Assembly (NCBI GenBank): GCA_021373175.1
Contig: JAJFTE010000096.1
Location: 1-64,000 of the forward strand
Reading direction: 5' to 3'
DNA from: Actinomycetes bacterium
GTDB lineage: Bacteria > Actinomycetota > Coriobacteriia > Anaerosomatales > Anaerosomataceae
Length of the DNA: 64,000 nt
Below the pieces are notes generated by a model. It worked only from the letters and a program-made list of their open reading frames with translations, made no database searches and had not been told where the DNA came from. Below are positions 16,202-24,492 of this stretch, piece after piece; positions within the stretch are counted from its first letter, which is position 1; each line of letters starts with the position of its first letter. Made by a program: the position numbers and the translations under genes.

Positions 16202-17758
16202 TTAACCCATCAGCAGCCCCCTCAGTTGTTCCACCGACAGCCATGGTCGCCTCAAATGAAGCATTCGGTGGCAGTTTGCGCAGACAAGCCGTAAGTCCGA
16301 AATCGATGTGACCTGACCGGGCATGTAGGTGCTGATCGGCACGTCGTGGTGACACTCTATGAACTCCTCTGAGCCTGCAATGTCGTACCGCTGTCCAAAA
16401 TCGAAGTCGCACGCTTCGCAGGCCAGTCGTCCATTCTTCTTGCGCGCGTCGGCCTTCTTCCGTCGTACGGCCTCTTGATTGCGCTCGCGTGACGCGTGGA
16501 GTCGAAGCACAACCCGGCCCTCGGCGAACTCGACCGGTAGTTCGGCGGTGCTGGCGGCGCTACGAGTGGGGATGTCGGCTCGGATTTCGCGAGCAAGCGC
16601 CTGGACCGCTTCCGAGTTTGGCGCGAACTCACTGAACACCTCTTTGTCCACGTCCGCTGCAGCCAAGAATCCCTGCCGTCCGTCCGTCGCCAAGTACTCG
16701 AATTCGCGCAACTGGAGCCAAACGGCATGGACACTCCGAAAGGCCGGGTTAGCAGCCTGATCTGGGCGTGCGTCCCGCAGTAGTTCGCTGAGCGCGCCAA
16801 CTTCGTCGCTAGCCTCGCGAGGGACTCCGCCGTGCTGCAAGTACAGATCGAGAGCGAGCAGCAACTCCTCTCGGGTCCAATCGCGGCCGCGAGTCATCCG
16901 TTCTCCAGAGATGGCTTGCCCAGAACCTCCTGTGGAATCCACGCCGCGACGGAGCCGCTCCTCAAGGCTCGCAATCGCCTTCCTCACAGTCCGTGCCGCT
17001 CTTTCGTTTTCGATATACGACAACGCGTCGCGGAGAGCCGTCAGCCCGAGTTGATCGCCTTCAGCTGCAAGAGCTTGTGCGGCGGCAACTTGGTTCGAAG
17101 GACGCTCCGACCTAAGGAGATCGAATAGTTGCTTTCGCCGCGATTCTTCCATCGGAAGTGGCAGGTCCCACCCTGCCTTCCGCCCCACGAATGGATACTC
17201 CTCGGCCACAGAGAAGATATCGTCAAGCTGTTCCCCGGGGTCGATCCACCAAACGGTCCAATGGCGCCCCTCAAAGAGGTGGGCGGCAGAGCGCAGGGCT
17301 TTCCTCGGCATCCGAGCTCGCCACTCAACGCGCCGGAAATGATGGTAGGGGTCAGTGCCGGCAGGACCGGACCCCGGCAGGAGGTCTGGGTGGTATTCGT
17401 AAGGTCCAACGACTTCGCCGAGCAGAACCTCTGCGTCAGGGCCAGACGCGCTACAGGTGAGAACCGTGCGCGGAGGATCCATCTGGAACAGAAAGTCCGC
17501 TACTTGTCGAATCCCGAAATCCTGAGCCTCGGTAGTCCAGGACTCCCCATTCTTCTCGGGCCTGGGCGTACCCAACCTGGACGTGGCCCGAAAGCGTGCG
17601 TCAAGGGCCTCCAGATCCCACGCGGACATATCTTGGCCCTGGAACCAGCCGATCGTAATGTAGCCCTGATCGCGACACCACTCATAGAGAAAGGCTCCCT
17701 CGCCCGGCCAGACCACGCCGATAGAGTCATCGCCTTTCGACCTGAGCGAGAAGGTCAC
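16202..17758 (-). CDS. HNH endonuclease with EVE/PUA-like N-terminal domain
   Basis: 518 residues. The N-terminus (about 1-175; GVVWPGEGAFLYEWCRDQGY, EVLLGEVVGPYEYHPD, VEWRARMPRKAL) resembles the EVE/PUA-like reader domain found on Mrr-type restriction enzymes. A HEAT-like helical stretch (about 225-275) and an RDWTREELLLALDLYL segment follow. The C-terminus is an HNH nuclease with zinc Cys pairs: CEACDF, then ECHHDVPIS, then DLRLVCANCHRMLH. The architecture suggests a modification-dependent (type IV) nuclease. GTG starts directly after the TAG of the nuclease-methylase gene, so the two are coupled. Target modification unknown. Confidence 0.8.
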   Translation of the reverse strand: MTFSLRSKGDDSIGVVWPGEGAFLYEWCRDQGYITIGWFQGQDMSAWDLEALDARFRATSRLGTPRPEKNGESWTTEAQDFGIRQVADFLFQMDPPRTVLTCSASGPDAEVLLGEVVGPYEYHPDLLPGSGPAGTDPYHHFRRVEWRARMPRKALRSAAHLFEGRHWTVWWIDPGEQLDDIFSVAEEYPFVGRKAGWDLPLPMEESRRKQLFDLLRSERPSNQVAAAQALAAEGDQLGLTALRDALSYIENERAARTVRKAIASLEERLRRGVDSTGGSGQAISGERMTRGRDWTREELLLALDLYLQHGGVPREASDEVGALSELLRDARPDQAANPAFRSVHAVWLQLREFEYLATDGRQGFLAAADVDKEVFSEFAPNSEAVQALAREIRADIPTRSAASTAELPVEFAEGRVVLRLHASRERNQEAVRRKKADARKKNGRLACEACDFDFGQRYDIAGSEEFIECHHDVPISTYMPGQVTSISDLRLVCANCHRMLHLRRPWLSVEQLRGLLMG

Positions 17759-20700
17759 CTACGTCCCCCACTCCCACACATCGGCCTTCACGCGCTCGTA
17801 GTTGGCGTCGAGTTCGGGCTGCATGAGCACAAGCGCGGCGATGCGGCGCACCATCTCGGTGAAGTAGCGCGCCTCCTCGGGCTTGAGGTCGCGGCCGAGC
17901 AGCGCGCGCTCGCGGTAGCTCAGCCACTTCTTGATGACCTGGTAGCCGCCGATGGTGTAGCGCCACACGTTGGCCGGCACGCAGCGCCAGTACGCGACGT
18001 CATTGAGGTAGACGTCGAAGCACGTCTCGCCGAGAAGGGAGATCGCCTGCTCGGTCGACATGCCGAGCGACTCGGCGTGAGCAGCGATGCTAGCGAGCTC
18101 GTCGGCAGCGTAGCCGCGCTCGGCGACCTTCCCGGTGGAGGGCATCGTGACGCCCTTCTGACCCGCGATCGCCCATCGGGCGGTAACTGCAAGATCGACA
18201 GCGGGGTTGAGTGTTCCGCTTGCGGAGGAAAGACCGCCGAGGTCTCGCATGTGCGGAAGCTCATGTGGCGAGACAAACTCGGACGCCCTTGGATCGAGCA
18301 GTTTTGCGACTGTGGCGCCGAGGGCAGCTGAGGACTTGAGGGTATCGGGATCGCTTGGGAGCGGGATTCTGAGCCAGTCGCGCTTCACGCCATCGGTGTT
18401 CTGCTGCAGATACTCGAGCGAATAGCTGATCGCGAGCGCATGTTGCCAAACGAGACCCGCTTGCGTGCGTTCATCGGATCCCGACAAGCCGATTTCGGAG
18501 ACGTACCTTTGAGCTGTCGCTGACAGGTTCGCTGTGGCTTCGCCGGTTCCAAGATCGAGCTGTCCATCGCTCGAGGGAGGGAGCATGAAGCTGAAGTAAT
18601 AGGCGTGGCCGCGAAGTGCATCGTTGTCGCCAAGCGCAGCGGTGAACGCCAACGGCAGTCCCTCAGGACTGGCTACGCACGCTGGCCGGGAGTAGAGGAA
18701 TGCGTTGCGCTCCCCGATTTGTGCGAACAGCGCCGGACGTGGCTCGTTCCATAATGGTCGTACACCTGTGAAGTACGCCCAGCGATCCTCAAGTGGCCGC
18801 ACCGCGTAGCGCACCAGCCGCCCTGGTCGATACGACTCTGCAGCAAGCACCTTCGACCTCGACGCGCGCGCGTCGAAGCGCGCGGCATCTCTCGTTAACC
18901 CTGTCCCCATCGCTTCAAGTTCAGCCCACTCCACGGTCGGGTCGAAGTAGGCGCGCATTCGCTTCTCGAGTCGGTCGGCGTCGATGTCGAAGAGTGCGCC
19001 GCCACGTTTCTCCATAAGACCGTTGATGGGTGCCACGGCGCACAGGTCGGTGAGCTTAGGCCACTCCAGGTAGTGGGCCGCGACACTGCTCGGCCGAAGT
19101 GAGTAGCGCGATTCCGGCGTCGGCGTCACGCTCGAGTAAGCACTCTCGGGCTTCGGCTCTCCCAGAGAGGCTACAAGGTCTGCTCGCTTTGTCGCTCCCC
19201 AGAAGTCCCTGAACCGCACGTCTGGCTTCGATCGGCGCTGCGCCCTCCGCGCCATTAGGGTAATCGCCGTACCCACGCGAATGCCCTCACGATTACGATC
19301 GGTGGAGAAGATGCTCGGATCAGGCGCACCTTCTGGCGTCAGCTTGCCGGTCTCGCGGCTGTCACCGTTGAGACTGTCGACCCAGATGGAGTCGAATTCT
19401 TCTAGGAACCGTTTGCGCATGACTACGTACGACGCGTCGCCCGTCCAGGAGAAGTTGGAGATGAAGCAGACAACGCCACTGCCGGTCCGCTCCGTGATCT
19501 GACGCTCCGCAAGGCGAAAGAATCGAACGTACAGGTCGTCGAGATTGAACTTCTTGACGCCCCAGTCGCGGGCAAGCCCCTGCTTGTAGGCGTCAACCAG
19601 CCCGTCCTCATCCGCTGGGCTCGTGCCCGCGTAGGAGTTATACGGCGGATTCCCAATCACCACGAGGATCTGCTCTTCGCGCTTGATGCGGTCGGCGGCG
19701 TCGCGCTCCTCGGCGAATTCGGGGAAGAGCAGCGTCGAGTGAAGCTGACCGACCACGCCGCGCTTCTCCTTGGGTGGCGTCACATCGCGGTTCCAGCCCG
19801 TAAGGGCGTTGGTGAGGTAGATAGCCGCACGCTCGTCTGCGTCGCGGAGCGGCACGCCAAGTTCGGCGAGCAGAATGCCCAGCTGCAGGTGCGCCACCAC
19901 GAACGGCGCCGGCATGATCTCAAAGCCGATCACACGCTCCATGGCCGCGCGCTTCACGTCCTGCCGTGTGAGCGCATCGGCGCCTTTGGCCTGGAGCGTC
20001 TCGTCGATCTTGCGCAGGACCTCCACGAGGTAGGCGCCGGTGCCGCAGCACGGGTCGAGCACGACCACGCTCGGGTCGGCGAGGCCGTCGGCGATGCCGA
20101 GTTCCTCGCGAAGCGCCCAGTCCACGCGGGCGACCATATATTTCACGACCTCGTCGGGCGTGTACCAGACTCCGAGCTCCTTGCGGAGCTCCGGGTCGAA
20201 CGCCTCGAGGAAGGGCTCGTAGAAGTACTGGACGGCGTGCTCTTCGCGGAACTTCTCGAAGAACGCCTTGCGGTCGACCCGCCAGAGTATCTCCTCGGCC
20301 CATTCGAGGACCTCGGAGATGCCGAGCGCGCCGAGCTGGCGCACATCGGCGAACTGGCGAAAGAGCTCGTAGACCATCGGCACGTGAAGGGTGGCCGTGG
20401 CCGTCTCCCACTGGAAGCGGCGGTCCCACGGGATCGCCTCGGTGTGGTCCATGTCGCGCGCCCAGAGCACCCATGACGCGAACATGCCGTAGAAGAGCGT
20501 CTGGACGAGGGTGGAGCGGAAGAAGTGGTCGCCGCGCTCGCCCTCGAACTTGAGGCCGAGCGCGTCTTCGAGCTGCGAGCGCAGCGCGTCGAGCGCGGGA
20601 AGTTCGTGCTTCTGCTCCAGGCGCAGGCGCGCGGTGCGCGCGTAGCTCGCGAGGAACCAGGCGAGGTCCTTCGGATCGGAGAGCGGCGCGTTGTGCAGGA

Positions 20701-21235
20701 GCACGCGGCGCAGGAACTCGGTGAGTCCCTCGCCCGCGCTCTCGGCGTACTTGCGCGGCTGCTGCGCCATACCCCAGAAGACGGTCTCGCTCTTGGCCAG
20801 GCTGCACGTCTCGAGCGTGCGCACGCCGACGCCATCTGGGTTGCGGCCCACAAGAGCGAAGTCGCGGAGGTTCGTCACGAGCACGAGGCCGTAGCGGTCA
20901 ACGTAGCGGGCGACCTGCTCGGAGCCGGCGACCGCGAAGACGTCGTCGGAGGTGCCTTTGACCTCGATGGCGCCGCGCGCCGGAAGCTGCCCGAGGAGCA
21001 GATCAGCCCCCGGATCCGTGTTCTTGAGCTGGTTGGCGGTGAAGAGGCCGCCGTCTGGGATGCCGGCGCCCGTGTTGCGCAGGTTGATGATCGCCGTGAC
21101 TTTGGGTTTGAGCTTGGCGCCCACGGCGCTCAGCAGCGCAGCGAGCGGCCCGTAGTAGCTGGTCTCGGCAACTCCGGCACCCGAGTTGTGGATGTCGCGC
21201 AGCTCGCTGAAGTAGCTTTCGACAGGGTCCGACAC
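17759..21235 (-). CDS. Single-chain restriction-modification enzyme (nuclease-N6 methylase, ISP-like)
   Basis: 1158 residues. An N-terminal PD-(D/E)XK nuclease is seen: D61 in GIPDGG, then E91-V-K93 in AIEVKG. A helical coupler (about 140-370) leads to an adenine-N6 methylase with motif I DPCCGTGAYLVE (about 394-405) and motif IV NPPYNSY (about 528-534), then a long C-terminal target-recognition region. Type ISP enzymes such as LlaGI carry an SF2 helicase between nuclease and methylase; here only about 260 residues separate them and no Walker A is visible, so it works more like type IIG. GTG start after GGGGGG. First gene of the island operon. Confidence 0.88.
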   Translation of the reverse strand: MSDPVESYFSELRDIHNSGAGVAETSYYGPLAALLSAVGAKLKPKVTAIINLRNTGAGIPDGGLFTANQLKNTDPGADLLLGQLPARGAIEVKGTSDDVFAVAGSEQVARYVDRYGLVLVTNLRDFALVGRNPDGVGVRTLETCSLAKSETVFWGMAQQPRKYAESAGEGLTEFLRRVLLHNAPLSDPKDLAWFLASYARTARLRLEQKHELPALDALRSQLEDALGLKFEGERGDHFFRSTLVQTLFYGMFASWVLWARDMDHTEAIPWDRRFQWETATATLHVPMVYELFRQFADVRQLGALGISEVLEWAEEILWRVDRKAFFEKFREEHAVQYFYEPFLEAFDPELRKELGVWYTPDEVVKYMVARVDWALREELGIADGLADPSVVVLDPCCGTGAYLVEVLRKIDETLQAKGADALTRQDVKRAAMERVIGFEIMPAPFVVAHLQLGILLAELGVPLRDADERAAIYLTNALTGWNRDVTPPKEKRGVVGQLHSTLLFPEFAEERDAADRIKREEQILVVIGNPPYNSYAGTSPADEDGLVDAYKQGLARDWGVKKFNLDDLYVRFFRLAERQITERTGSGVVCFISNFSWTGDASYVVMRKRFLEEFDSIWVDSLNGDSRETGKLTPEGAPDPSIFSTDRNREGIRVGTAITLMARRAQRRSKPDVRFRDFWGATKRADLVASLGEPKPESAYSSVTPTPESRYSLRPSSVAAHYLEWPKLTDLCAVAPINGLMEKRGGALFDIDADRLEKRMRAYFDPTVEWAELEAMGTGLTRDAARFDARASRSKVLAAESYRPGRLVRYAVRPLEDRWAYFTGVRPLWNEPRPALFAQIGERNAFLYSRPACVASPEGLPLAFTAALGDNDALRGHAYYFSFMLPPSSDGQLDLGTGEATANLSATAQRYVSEIGLSGSDERTQAGLVWQHALAISYSLEYLQQNTDGVKRDWLRIPLPSDPDTLKSSAALGATVAKLLDPRASEFVSPHELPHMRDLGGLSSASGTLNPAVDLAVTARWAIAGQKGVTMPSTGKVAERGYAADELASIAAHAESLGMSTEQAISLLGETCFDVYLNDVAYWRCVPANVWRYTIGGYQVIKKWLSYRERALLGRDLKPEEARYFTEMVRRIAALVLMQPELDANYERVKADVWEWGT

Positions 21236-21427
21236 GCGCGCCCCCCGGCGTTGTTGGTGATGGTAAGAACAGGATACCAGGTGGGGACAACAGGAGGGCG
21301 GGCAGAGCGTCAGAGACGGCAGCGCTTAACGCACTCGGTGACCATGCGGACGACGCAGGTTGCGTGTCGCTCCACAGGCATCTGTGTCCCCTCCCGTCAC
21401 ATGAGACACGTGAGGTAGCACACAGCG

Positions 21428-21880
21428 CTATTCCGGCAGCCTATCCTCGGGCTGTGGGTCCGCCTGGGGCGCGTCGGCCTTCTGCTCCATCTTGCCGGCT
21501 GCTTCGCGCAGCCTCTCGGACGCGGACCTGAATGCGCCCGCAAGGTGCGGTCCGACCTCGCTGTTGAACTTTTGACCGGCCACCTTGAACGCATCGCCGG
21601 TCTTCTCGGCGGCATCTTTGAACGACTGGCCGACCTCGCTGCCGGTGGCCTTATCGGTCGCATCGCCAACCGATGAGAGCATCTTCTCTATCCCCTGCTT
21701 GAGTTCTTCCGCGTGGCGCTTGTTGTCGGGGTCGTTCACCGCGACTCTTGCCCATCGAGCGACAGCATCGCCGAGCGCCCCAAGCTGCGCTACGACGTCG
21801 CTCCATGCGTCGCGCACACTCCCGCCGGTGCCCGGTGCCACCTGCTCGCTCGTGTGTGGGACGTCCTGTTCGTCACTCAT
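21428..21880 (-). CDS. Small hydrophilic helical protein
   Basis: 150 residues, no signal or membrane segment. The sequence is Ala/Lys/Glu/Asp rich with amphipathic helices (KQGIEKMLSSVGDATDKATG, SFKDAAEKTGDAFKVAGQK, SASERLREAAGKMEQKA) and ends PEDRLPE. It resembles the helical half of the YtxH-like protein at 11054-11533. The ATG at 21880 has GGGAGG 7 bases upstream. It probably belongs to stress or envelope-associated proteins, but nothing in it fixes a function. A decayed Fic gene lies just upstream. Confidence 0.65.
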   Translation of the reverse strand: MSDEQDVPHTSEQVAPGTGGSVRDAWSDVVAQLGALGDAVARWARVAVNDPDNKRHAEELKQGIEKMLSSVGDATDKATGSEVGQSFKDAAEKTGDAFKVAGQKFNSEVGPHLAGAFRSASERLREAAGKMEQKADAPQADPQPEDRLPE

Positions 21881-21904
21881 CGGTGGTCCTCCCTTGGTCG
21901 TGAC

Positions 21905-22265
21905 ATTCTCCGCACGGAATATGCCCGCACGCCGATGTGATGCACCACGGTGGCACGTCCCGACTCGAGCGGTCGCTCCAGGATCTCCATAACGCGACGC
22001 GCGATCCAGACCCTGCCCCCGAACGTCCACTGTACTCCTCGCGGTAATGTTCTCGCATCGAAGTGAACTCCGCGGCTTGCTCGGCGGGGTGACTCGACAC
22101 CTCAGCGCCCCGTGAGAAAGAACAGGAGCCAGCCACGCCACTCCGCGTGAGTGCGCACGGCCTGCAGTGTGTCGTAGTACTGGCTTCTGTTCGCCTCGAA
22201 GTAGGCCGAGAGGTACAGCAGCCGCCCGATGCGGCCATTGCCGTCGAGAAACGAGTGAATCGCCC
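21905..22265 (-). pseudogene. Decayed Fic-family AMPylase gene
   Basis: The Fic motif survives as HSFLDGNGRIGRLL (normally HPFxDGNGRxGR), followed at once by YLSAYFEANRSQYYDTLQAVR. In intact Fic proteins about 15 residues lie between these blocks, so an in-frame deletion has occurred at the LL. Frame 1 stops after GWLLFFLTGR at 22102; the family's next block continues in another frame (AEVSSHPAEQAAEFTSMREH), and a third frame carries RVMEILERPLESG. The N-terminal domain is missing. Limits are approximate. No function is expected. Confidence 0.75.
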
Positions 22266-22277
22266 CGGCAGACCGCG

Positions 22278-22745
22278 CTACGCTCCCACCGCGACCTCGC
22301 GCAGCGTTCGCAGCCGGGCGGTCTCCGCCTTGGTATCGGGAGCGGGTTCCCCGCCAGTGAGGTACCCCATCACTCTGCTTGCCGCCTTGATCGCGCCGAG
22401 ACAGACGAGATCGTCGTCGTATTCGAACGAAACCCGGAAGATGCCGTGGCCGTCCCGCTTGAAGTCCCACGAGGTCTCGCCCTTGAGCGAGCGTGGCGAG
22501 CCCGCTAACGCCATCAGCTCCATGACCACGTGTTCGAACAGGTGCGGCACCTCGGTGTCCGAAATCTCCTCGGAGAAGGTCCTGTCGCCGCCATTCCGGC
22601 AAGCGTGATTGTCCAGGCCGGGCAGAAGCGCGACGGCCCGCTCGGCGATGGCGCTGTCCGACGTCGTCCGCAATGCTTCCGCGTCCCCCACGTCGACGAT
22701 CACGTCAACGCGGTCGGCGCACACGGTGACACTATGCACCCGCAT
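22278..22745 (-). CDS. Uncharacterised protein similar to the cyanophycin synthetase N-domain
   Basis: 155 residues. Residues about 60-135 (EVPHLFEHVVMELMALAGSP, then GIFRVSFEYDDDLVCLGAIK) follow the pattern EHV..EL..LAG ... GIYRVVFEY of the N-terminal domain of cyanophycin synthetase, but the ATP-grasp and ligase parts are absent. It may be a stand-alone relative of that domain. ATG 22745 follows GGGGGG by four bases; a TTG 12 bases earlier is less likely. It lies 12 bases before the Fic remnant and 21 bases after a small membrane protein gene. Function unknown. Confidence 0.6.
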   Translation of the reverse strand: MRVHSVTVCADRVDVIVDVGDAEALRTTSDSAIAERAVALLPGLDNHACRNGGDRTFSEEISDTEVPHLFEHVVMELMALAGSPRSLKGETSWDFKRDGHGIFRVSFEYDDDLVCLGAIKAASRVMGYLTGGEPAPDTKAETARLRTLREVAVGA

Positions 22746-22766
22746 GAGACCCCCCAACGACTGCTG

Positions 22767-22961
22767 CTAGCCGCAGCTTCGACGACTCCCCAGGTAGTAC
22801 GCGAGCGAGACCGCCGCACATACCACGACAACGCCAGCAACGACGAGTTGCGTTCCCCGCGACTGCCGCACCTCGCGTACTTCTGACTCCGCCATGTCCT
22901 TGATGCGCATGGCTTTGCGACGCAAGTCATCAACGCTGATGGGCTGCTCGGCTGAGGTCAT
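22767..22961 (-). CDS. Small single-span membrane protein
   Basis: 64 residues: a charged N-terminal half (ISVDDLRRKAMRIKDMAESE) and one membrane helix (about 39-58, LVVAGVVVVCAAVSLAYYLG) with a basic tail SRRSCG. It overlaps the upstream holin-like gene by ATGA, so the two are made together, in the pattern of phage-holin-family/DUF3618-like envelope pairs of actinobacteria. Assignment of DUF3618-type is only by resemblance of the layout. Confidence 0.65.
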   Translation of the reverse strand: MTSAEQPISVDDLRRKAMRIKDMAESEVREVRQSRGTQLVVAGVVVVCAAVSLAYYLGSRRSCG

Positions 22962-23308
22962 TTCTGCATCATCCTTACCTTGATGACGATGAACACAAGC
23001 GCGCCGAGCAGGTACACGCCGCCGATCGCGAGGAGCGCGCCGGGATACGTGAGCCACCGGGCAAGCCAGAGAAAGGCGGCGACGGCGATGAAGAGTAGCC
23101 CGATGACCGCGAGCAACCCGGCCGCCAATGCCGACGCGAGCGTCAGGCCCAGCTTCTGTACAGGCAGCACGACCTTGTCGTGGACGACCGCTCCGGCTTC
23201 CTGGCGGACCCAATCGGTTGCGGTCTGCAGCAGATCCGCGATCGAGTCGATGATTTCGCCGACGGCGTCCTTCTTGGGCTCGGCGGTGTTCTTGCCGTCG
23301 TCCGGCAT
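22958..23308 (-). CDS. Phage-holin-superfamily-like membrane protein
   Basis: 116 residues. A charged N-terminus (about 1-55) is followed by two membrane helices (LGLTLASALAAGLLAVIGLL and TYPGALLAIGGVYLLGALVF) and a short basic tail KVRMMQK. This matches actinobacterial DUF1469/'phage holin family' proteins, which are chromosomal envelope proteins rather than lysis factors. ATG 23308 follows AGGAGG by nine bases. It is first of the unit continuing into the 64-residue protein. Confidence 0.7.
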   Translation of the reverse strand: MPDDGKNTAEPKKDAVGEIIDSIADLLQTATDWVRQEAGAVVHDKVVLPVQKLGLTLASALAAGLLAVIGLLFIAVAAFLWLARWLTYPGALLAIGGVYLLGALVFIVIKVRMMQK

Positions 23309-23396
23309 ACGGGGCGACCTCCTCGGGCAGATGCAACGATTCCTACATACCCTAACCGAAGCGGACCCGTGCGACACCTCCTGAACGCAATGACGA

Positions 23397-23428
23397 GCGG
23401 CGCCGGGAGTTTTTGCTCCCGACGCCGC
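23397..23428 (-). terminator. GC-rich hairpin after the RlpA-like gene
   Basis: GCGGCGTCGGGAG and CTCCCGGCGCCGC (minus strand) form a 13-bp stem with one G-U pair and a short A-rich loop, 23 bases past the stop codon. There is no T-run after it. Confidence 0.5.
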
Positions 23429-23450
23429 CGGATGGTGCCTGATGAACGTA

Positions 23451-24089
23451 CTACTTCACGACCCGCCACCTAATGGTGCCAACGCCCGAGAAGCCGAGCG
23501 CGTGTGCCGTGCCGGGGCCGAGGTCGAACGTGCGACCGGCCACGTACGGCCCGCGGTCTCTGACCACCGCGACGACGGTCTTGCCGTTGTATGAGATCTG
23601 AACTCTCGTGCCGAACTTCATCGTGCGATGCGCCACGACCATACTCGTGGGGGTAAGAGTGCCGCCACCTGCCATGGTGTGGCCGTAGAAGCCGGGACCG
23701 TACCACGACACCCTGGCCGACTTCCACGAAGCGTGGGCCACGATCGCGGGCTTCTCGGCGGCAGCACCCTTTCGAGCGGCCCGAATCGCCTTGGACGCCG
23801 AGAGCCGGGCGACCCTGCTCTGCACGGTCTCGGTCTTAGCGGCGAGGCGCACACCTGCGGAGGCGCCAACTTCGGGAGTGCTCTCTATCGAGCTGGTCTT
23901 GTCTTGCATGACCCGGGTCGCGCTCGTACTGACGAGCCGGACGCGAGCGCCCGTTTCGCTCAGGGCTGCGGTTGCCGCGCTTGCGCGCTCCACGGGAACA
24001 AGACCGGTACCCGTCGAGACAGCGAGGGTTGCCAAGAGCACGCTCGCGATCGTCGTTGCGGGTTTTGAGAACAAGCTTTGAACGTTCAC
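23451..24089 (-). CDS. Secreted RlpA-like double-psi beta-barrel protein
   Basis: 212 residues. A signal peptide (FSKPATTIASVLLATLAVST..., cleavage near ERASA) is followed by about 100 low-complexity residues, then a C-terminal barrel: ARVSWYGPGFYGHTMAGGGT, VVAHRTMKFGTRVQISYNGK, VVAVVRDRGPYVAGRTFDL and the conserved Asp in this block. RlpA/expansin-type barrels bind or cleave peptidoglycan glycans. GTG 24089 has GGAGG 6 bases upstream. A 400-base non-coding leader precedes it. Confidence 0.85.
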   Translation of the reverse strand: MNVQSLFSKPATTIASVLLATLAVSTGTGLVPVERASAATAALSETGARVRLVSTSATRVMQDKTSSIESTPEVGASAGVRLAAKTETVQSRVARLSASKAIRAARKGAAAEKPAIVAHASWKSARVSWYGPGFYGHTMAGGGTLTPTSMVVAHRTMKFGTRVQISYNGKTVVAVVRDRGPYVAGRTFDLGPGTAHALGFSGVGTIRWRVVK

Positions 24090-24442
24090 ACATGACCTCC
24101 GGGTCCGGTTACAGGACAGGCGGCGAACCCGGGGCATGGACAGACTACGAGTGTAGAAGGTGGGGTTGGAGCAGAGGAGCTAGCTGTCTCGGCCCGGTCG
24201 CGCGGATCGGCACTACACCGCCTTACGACCTAACAAGCACAAGCTATGCTGTTGGCGTTTGGACCGTGATCCGACTCCCGGCCGGCTTCGATGCCAGCGC
24301 ACGGAGCCCTCTCTTTTCAGGGCGTCGACACCCTCAGCGCCGGTCCGGTGGGATCCGCGCGGAGCAGATCACACACGCTAAGTGGCATCCTTCAAGCACA
24401 ACAGGGACGTACGATAGCACAGTTCATGCCATCAGCGCCAAC
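24090..24442 (-). other. Non-coding region, possibly a structured leader of the RlpA-like gene
   Basis: About 350 bases without a credible ORF. The minus strand holds a perfect 7-bp long-range pairing, GATGCCA (24389-24383) with TGGCATC (24296-24290), enclosing about 86 bases that contain an AGGG/CCCT hairpin and a GAAAAGAGAGGGC run. I looked for c-di-AMP (ydaO) and c-di-GMP riboswitch blocks, expected near RlpA genes, and did not find them. Confidence 0.35.
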
Positions 24443-24479
24443 GCGCGGGGCTCGCGACCGTTGGCCCGGAGCCCCGCGC
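24443..24479 (-). terminator. Strong hairpin after the UPF0182 gene
   Basis: GCGCGGGGCTC and GAGCCCCGCGC form a perfect 11-bp stem 14 bases past the stop codon, with a 15-base loop. There is no T-run, as is common in high-GC genomes. Confidence 0.6.
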
Positions 24480-24492
24480 TGCACGCTTCGGA

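Noticed and set aside
24090-24442. c-di-AMP (ydaO) riboswitch before the RlpA-like gene
   Set aside because: The conserved GGGGGACC and the CGTCAGCTAACCTCGTAAGCG-like end block are absent; only a short GGTCGTAAGGCG resemblance was seen.
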